Positions 63,201 to 64,000 of a stretch of DNA of 64,000 nt are shown one piece after another (position 1 is the first letter of the stretch; each line of letters begins with the position of its first letter). The translations under genes were made by a program, and so were the position numbers. The notes beneath the pieces were generated by a model that was not told where the DNA came from, did not search any database, and saw only the letters and a list, made by a program, of their open reading frames with translations. This DNA is from Lepturacanthus savala. Lineage: Eukaryota > Chordata > Actinopteri > Scombriformes > Trichiuridae. The stretch lies in NCBI GenBank assembly GCA_030544235.1, contig CM060471.1, positions 5,970,348 to 6,034,347 on the forward strand. Reading direction: 5' to 3'.

Positions 63201-64000
63201 TCCTAAAAGAAAAGAAAAAACAGCCTGTTGCATCTGGAAACAAGGTTCATGAGTGTAGTGAAACTGAAACACAACAGTAAAGACACAGACCGAAATAAAA
63301 AAAAAAAAAAAAAGAAAATCTGTAAGGCCCTAAAAAATTTCTGTTACCATGAGCAGCACATTTCACATATTCACCAGCCATTAATTACAATTACAACATA
63401 CACACACATACTGTTTATTCATTTACTGTAGCATTGTAAACACATCAGTGATTTTAAATAAAGGTTAGTGTTAGACCAAACGCGTGTATTGGTCTAACCT
63501 TGGAACCCAACAAAAACCCTCATTCTGCATGATGCACCATGAAATGCTGTCGTAATATTAAGGTTATGAACAGACAGAGTAATATGAGGAATGGAAACTC
63601 AAGGTTTTTTGACTTAATTGGTACCCTGTTTGCCAATAGGCGTTAAAACATGTAATTTTATGCATAAAAATTGTCCAAAAAAGGTCAATCTTAATGGATA
63701 TAATCAATGGTTGATATAAAAGATATTGATTACTGGCACAAACTATTTCACTTTTGGCAAACCCCGTTAATAAAATACTGGTGATACTGAAGTTGTAGCC
63801 CTTCAAAACCTCAGAGCAACTGACCCCTATACTTTGGACCATACAACACGGTAATCTTCGTATTTTATGTCTTGGCCTTTGCCGGGATGCTGTGTTCAGT
63901 TGGAGTTCCAGCTGGAGCAGGAGCGCCGTCAGCGTGGTGAGCTGGAGAAGAGCAGGAGGAAGCTGGAGGGAGACAGCAGATCCACTCAGGAGAGTCTGGG
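43113..64000 (+). CDS. Headless class II myosin rod gene (S2 coiled coil), 3'-partial
   Basis: Five exons, all joining in phase 0: 43113-43274, 56390-56617, 59513-59617, 61690-61779 and 63900 to the edge. They give 228 uninterrupted codons that align collinearly to sarcomeric myosin heavy chain from the head-rod junction into subfragment 2. Hallmarks: LNKEKNEVATKYRA at the position of LLQEKNDLQLQVQA; ERLEEEEACSAQL; LEAECSNLRRDLDELESSL; AIEDLQSEEEKVNLLTKEK; LEQERRQRGELEKSRRKLEG. Splice positions fall near the usual MYH ones. No P-loop, relay helix, converter or IQ sequence was recognised upstream, and glp2r and pts occupy that side. Expected product: a parallel dimeric coiled coil that could co-assemble with thick filaments. 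The start is unresolved: an in-exon ATG at 43143, or candidate exons at 33941, 51771 or 52455. The gene continues beyond the window. A decayed full-length gene is less likely, as no exon carries a stop. Confidence 0.85.
43275..51770 (+). other. Long first rod intron, left part
   Basis: No exon recognised. It holds repeat-like segments, for example 46930-47340 ending 'gaataaagatagatagattg', and 47830-48050 with 'ctcatggtggtgctggagga' and 'tctcgtggtattgctggagg' in tandem. Open frames at 45500-45724, 48382-48690 and 51026-51289 have no recognisable product or exon-like splice sites. Confidence 0.45.
51771..51957 (+). CDS. Candidate exon inside the rod intron
   Basis: A strong acceptor (pyrimidine tract, then gatgatgcag) precedes a GC-rich, CpG-bearing block open in one frame only. 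It includes RRSDKRLSPDLTSYTD and ends at a good donor (tgt|GTGAGA, 51958), or reads on to a stop at about 51988. The frame needs two leading bases, so a phase-1 upstream exon that I did not find. Composition differs sharply from the AT-rich surroundings. The protein is unrecognised. It could belong to the rod gene (alternative 5' exon), to a nested gene, or be non-coding. Confidence 0.3.
52180..52454 (+). promoter_or_regulatory. Candidate 5' leader of an internal first exon
   Basis: GC-raised, purine-rich sequence ('gagaggatccgctgggagag') without repeat signatures, directly upstream of the candidate coding exon at 52455. The frame is open back to 52257, so coding could start earlier. A transcription start here is inference. 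Confidence 0.25.
52455..52611 (+). CDS. Candidate alternative N-terminal exon of the rod gene (acidic)
   Basis: Two ATGs (52455, 52458) open about 52 codons with a basic start (MMSVRHHQR), then an acidic, proline-rich stretch (SLSDDSEEANG, PGPEPEPEELDWDSY) and a helical end (TTLEHRLAAV). Two donors are possible: GG|GTAAAT after 52611 (phase 1) and CT|GTGGGT after 52607 (phase 0). The phase-0 choice would splice in frame to the rod exon at 56390, bypassing the first rod exon. The sequence is GC-rich and codon-like, but no homologue comes to mind. It may instead be the first exon of an unrelated nested gene. Confidence 0.4.
53745..54080 (+). repeat. Degenerate '-aaaatgtcc-' array, copy 2
   Basis: The lead-in 'gaaagatcttggtttgggtt' matches copy 1 at 32880. 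It is followed by loosely repeated phrases such as 'acagtaaaaatgtcct' and 'aatggcactaaaatg'. Same orientation as copy 1. Confidence 0.65.
54218..54284 (+). repeat. Compound (TG)n(AG)n microsatellite
   Basis: TG at 54218-54246, then AG at 54250-54284. Confidence 0.97.
55817..55844. repeat. Perfect 12-bp-arm hairpin
   Basis: ATCTAGACAAGA and its exact reverse complement are separated by CAAA. An 'acaagtttaccaac' direct repeat follows immediately. Confidence 0.95.
55955..56105. repeat. Interspersed retroelement-like repeat, copy 2
   Basis: 'aaggcaattcaaagtgcttc' and the following sequence resemble the segment at 31445-31800. Borders uncertain. Confidence 0.45.
57030..57122 (+). mobile_element. 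SINE 5' head fragment
   Basis: 'ggggtgacatagtgggacag' with 'gttacctcacagcaagaatg' and 'acaggttcaagaccc' matches the tRNA-related head of the copy at 62519-62852, including the B-box-like 'ggttcaaga'. The body is missing. Confidence 0.8.
57123..59512 (+). other. Rod intron, no exon seen apart from repeats
   Basis: Apart from the perfect hairpin at 57685-57720, nothing recognisable. The short open frames at 58530 and 59097 lack splice context. Confidence 0.4.
57685..57720. repeat. Perfect 16-bp-arm hairpin
   Basis: TTATCTCTACATACAC, loop AGTG, then the exact reverse complement. Lies in the intron between rod exons 56390 and 59513. Arms this long and without mismatch suggest a recent origin or selection for the structure. 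Confidence 0.97.
59618..61689 (+). other. Rod intron, no exon seen
   Basis: AT-rich. The stretch 60960-61140 is more balanced in composition and could be a conserved non-coding element, but nothing in it is recognisable. Confidence 0.4.
62519..62852 (+). mobile_element. Near-complete tRNA-headed SINE
   Basis: Starts 'ggggcgacacggtgggtcag', with A/B-box-like spacing to 'ggttcaaga'. The body has 'cctcccacagtccaaaaaca' and 'ttaattggcgactctaaatt', and the tail 'aatgaggaataagcaggtat' ends in short GATGA units. This is a widespread fish SINE layout. Plus orientation, inside the intron before the last visible rod exon. Confidence 0.85.

Noticed and set aside
43113..64000. MYO18 or cingulin-family coiled coil
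   Set aside because: Phrases such as DLQSEEEKVNLLTKEK and the exon borders match sarcomeric myosin II rods, not those families.

Overview
The window looks like teleost fish genomic DNA. It has compact multi-exon vertebrate genes with GT-AG introns, an AT-rich background, long dinucleotide microsatellites, and fish-type interspersed repeats (tRNA-headed SINE copies, hAT-like and Tc1-like remnants, TIR-bearing MITEs). Only three genes can be supported, all on the + strand. Exons were assembled by eye from open frames, splice signals, intron phase and recalled family sequences; nothing was searched.

Region 1 (1-6.2 kb) is repeat-rich flank: a diverged tandem duplication, a 21-bp minisatellite with a 42-bp higher-order pattern, a (TA)n tract and MITE copies. 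Region 2 (6.2-17.1 kb) holds a complete 13-exon class B GPCR that matches glucagon-like peptide 2 receptor (glp2r). Region 3 (17.8-23.9 kb) holds a complete 6-exon pts gene (6-pyruvoyl-tetrahydropterin synthase). A TIR element sits between its GC-rich promoter-like block and its start codon, an inverted second copy lies 10 kb downstream, and a hAT-like MITE starts 76 bp after the stop. Region 4 (24.7-43.1 kb) shows no confident gene: mobile-element remnants, microsatellites, a foldback element and one weak exon candidate at 33.94 kb.

Region 5 (43.1 kb to the window end) carries five in-phase exons that align without interruption to the start of the class II myosin rod (subfragment 2), beginning at the head-rod junction. 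The gene runs off the right edge. No motor or IQ sequence was recognised upstream, where pts and glp2r lie. The best reading is a 'headless' myosin-II rod gene with its own amino terminus, an organisation resembling Drosophila myosin rod protein. GC-rich, coding-like blocks at 51.77-51.96 kb and 52.2-52.6 kb, inside the first long rod intron, could be alternative 5' exons. This is the most interesting feature of the window.

The three genes have no evident joint pathway: one is a peptide-hormone receptor, one a tetrahydrobiopterin synthesis enzyme, and one a coiled-coil rod protein.
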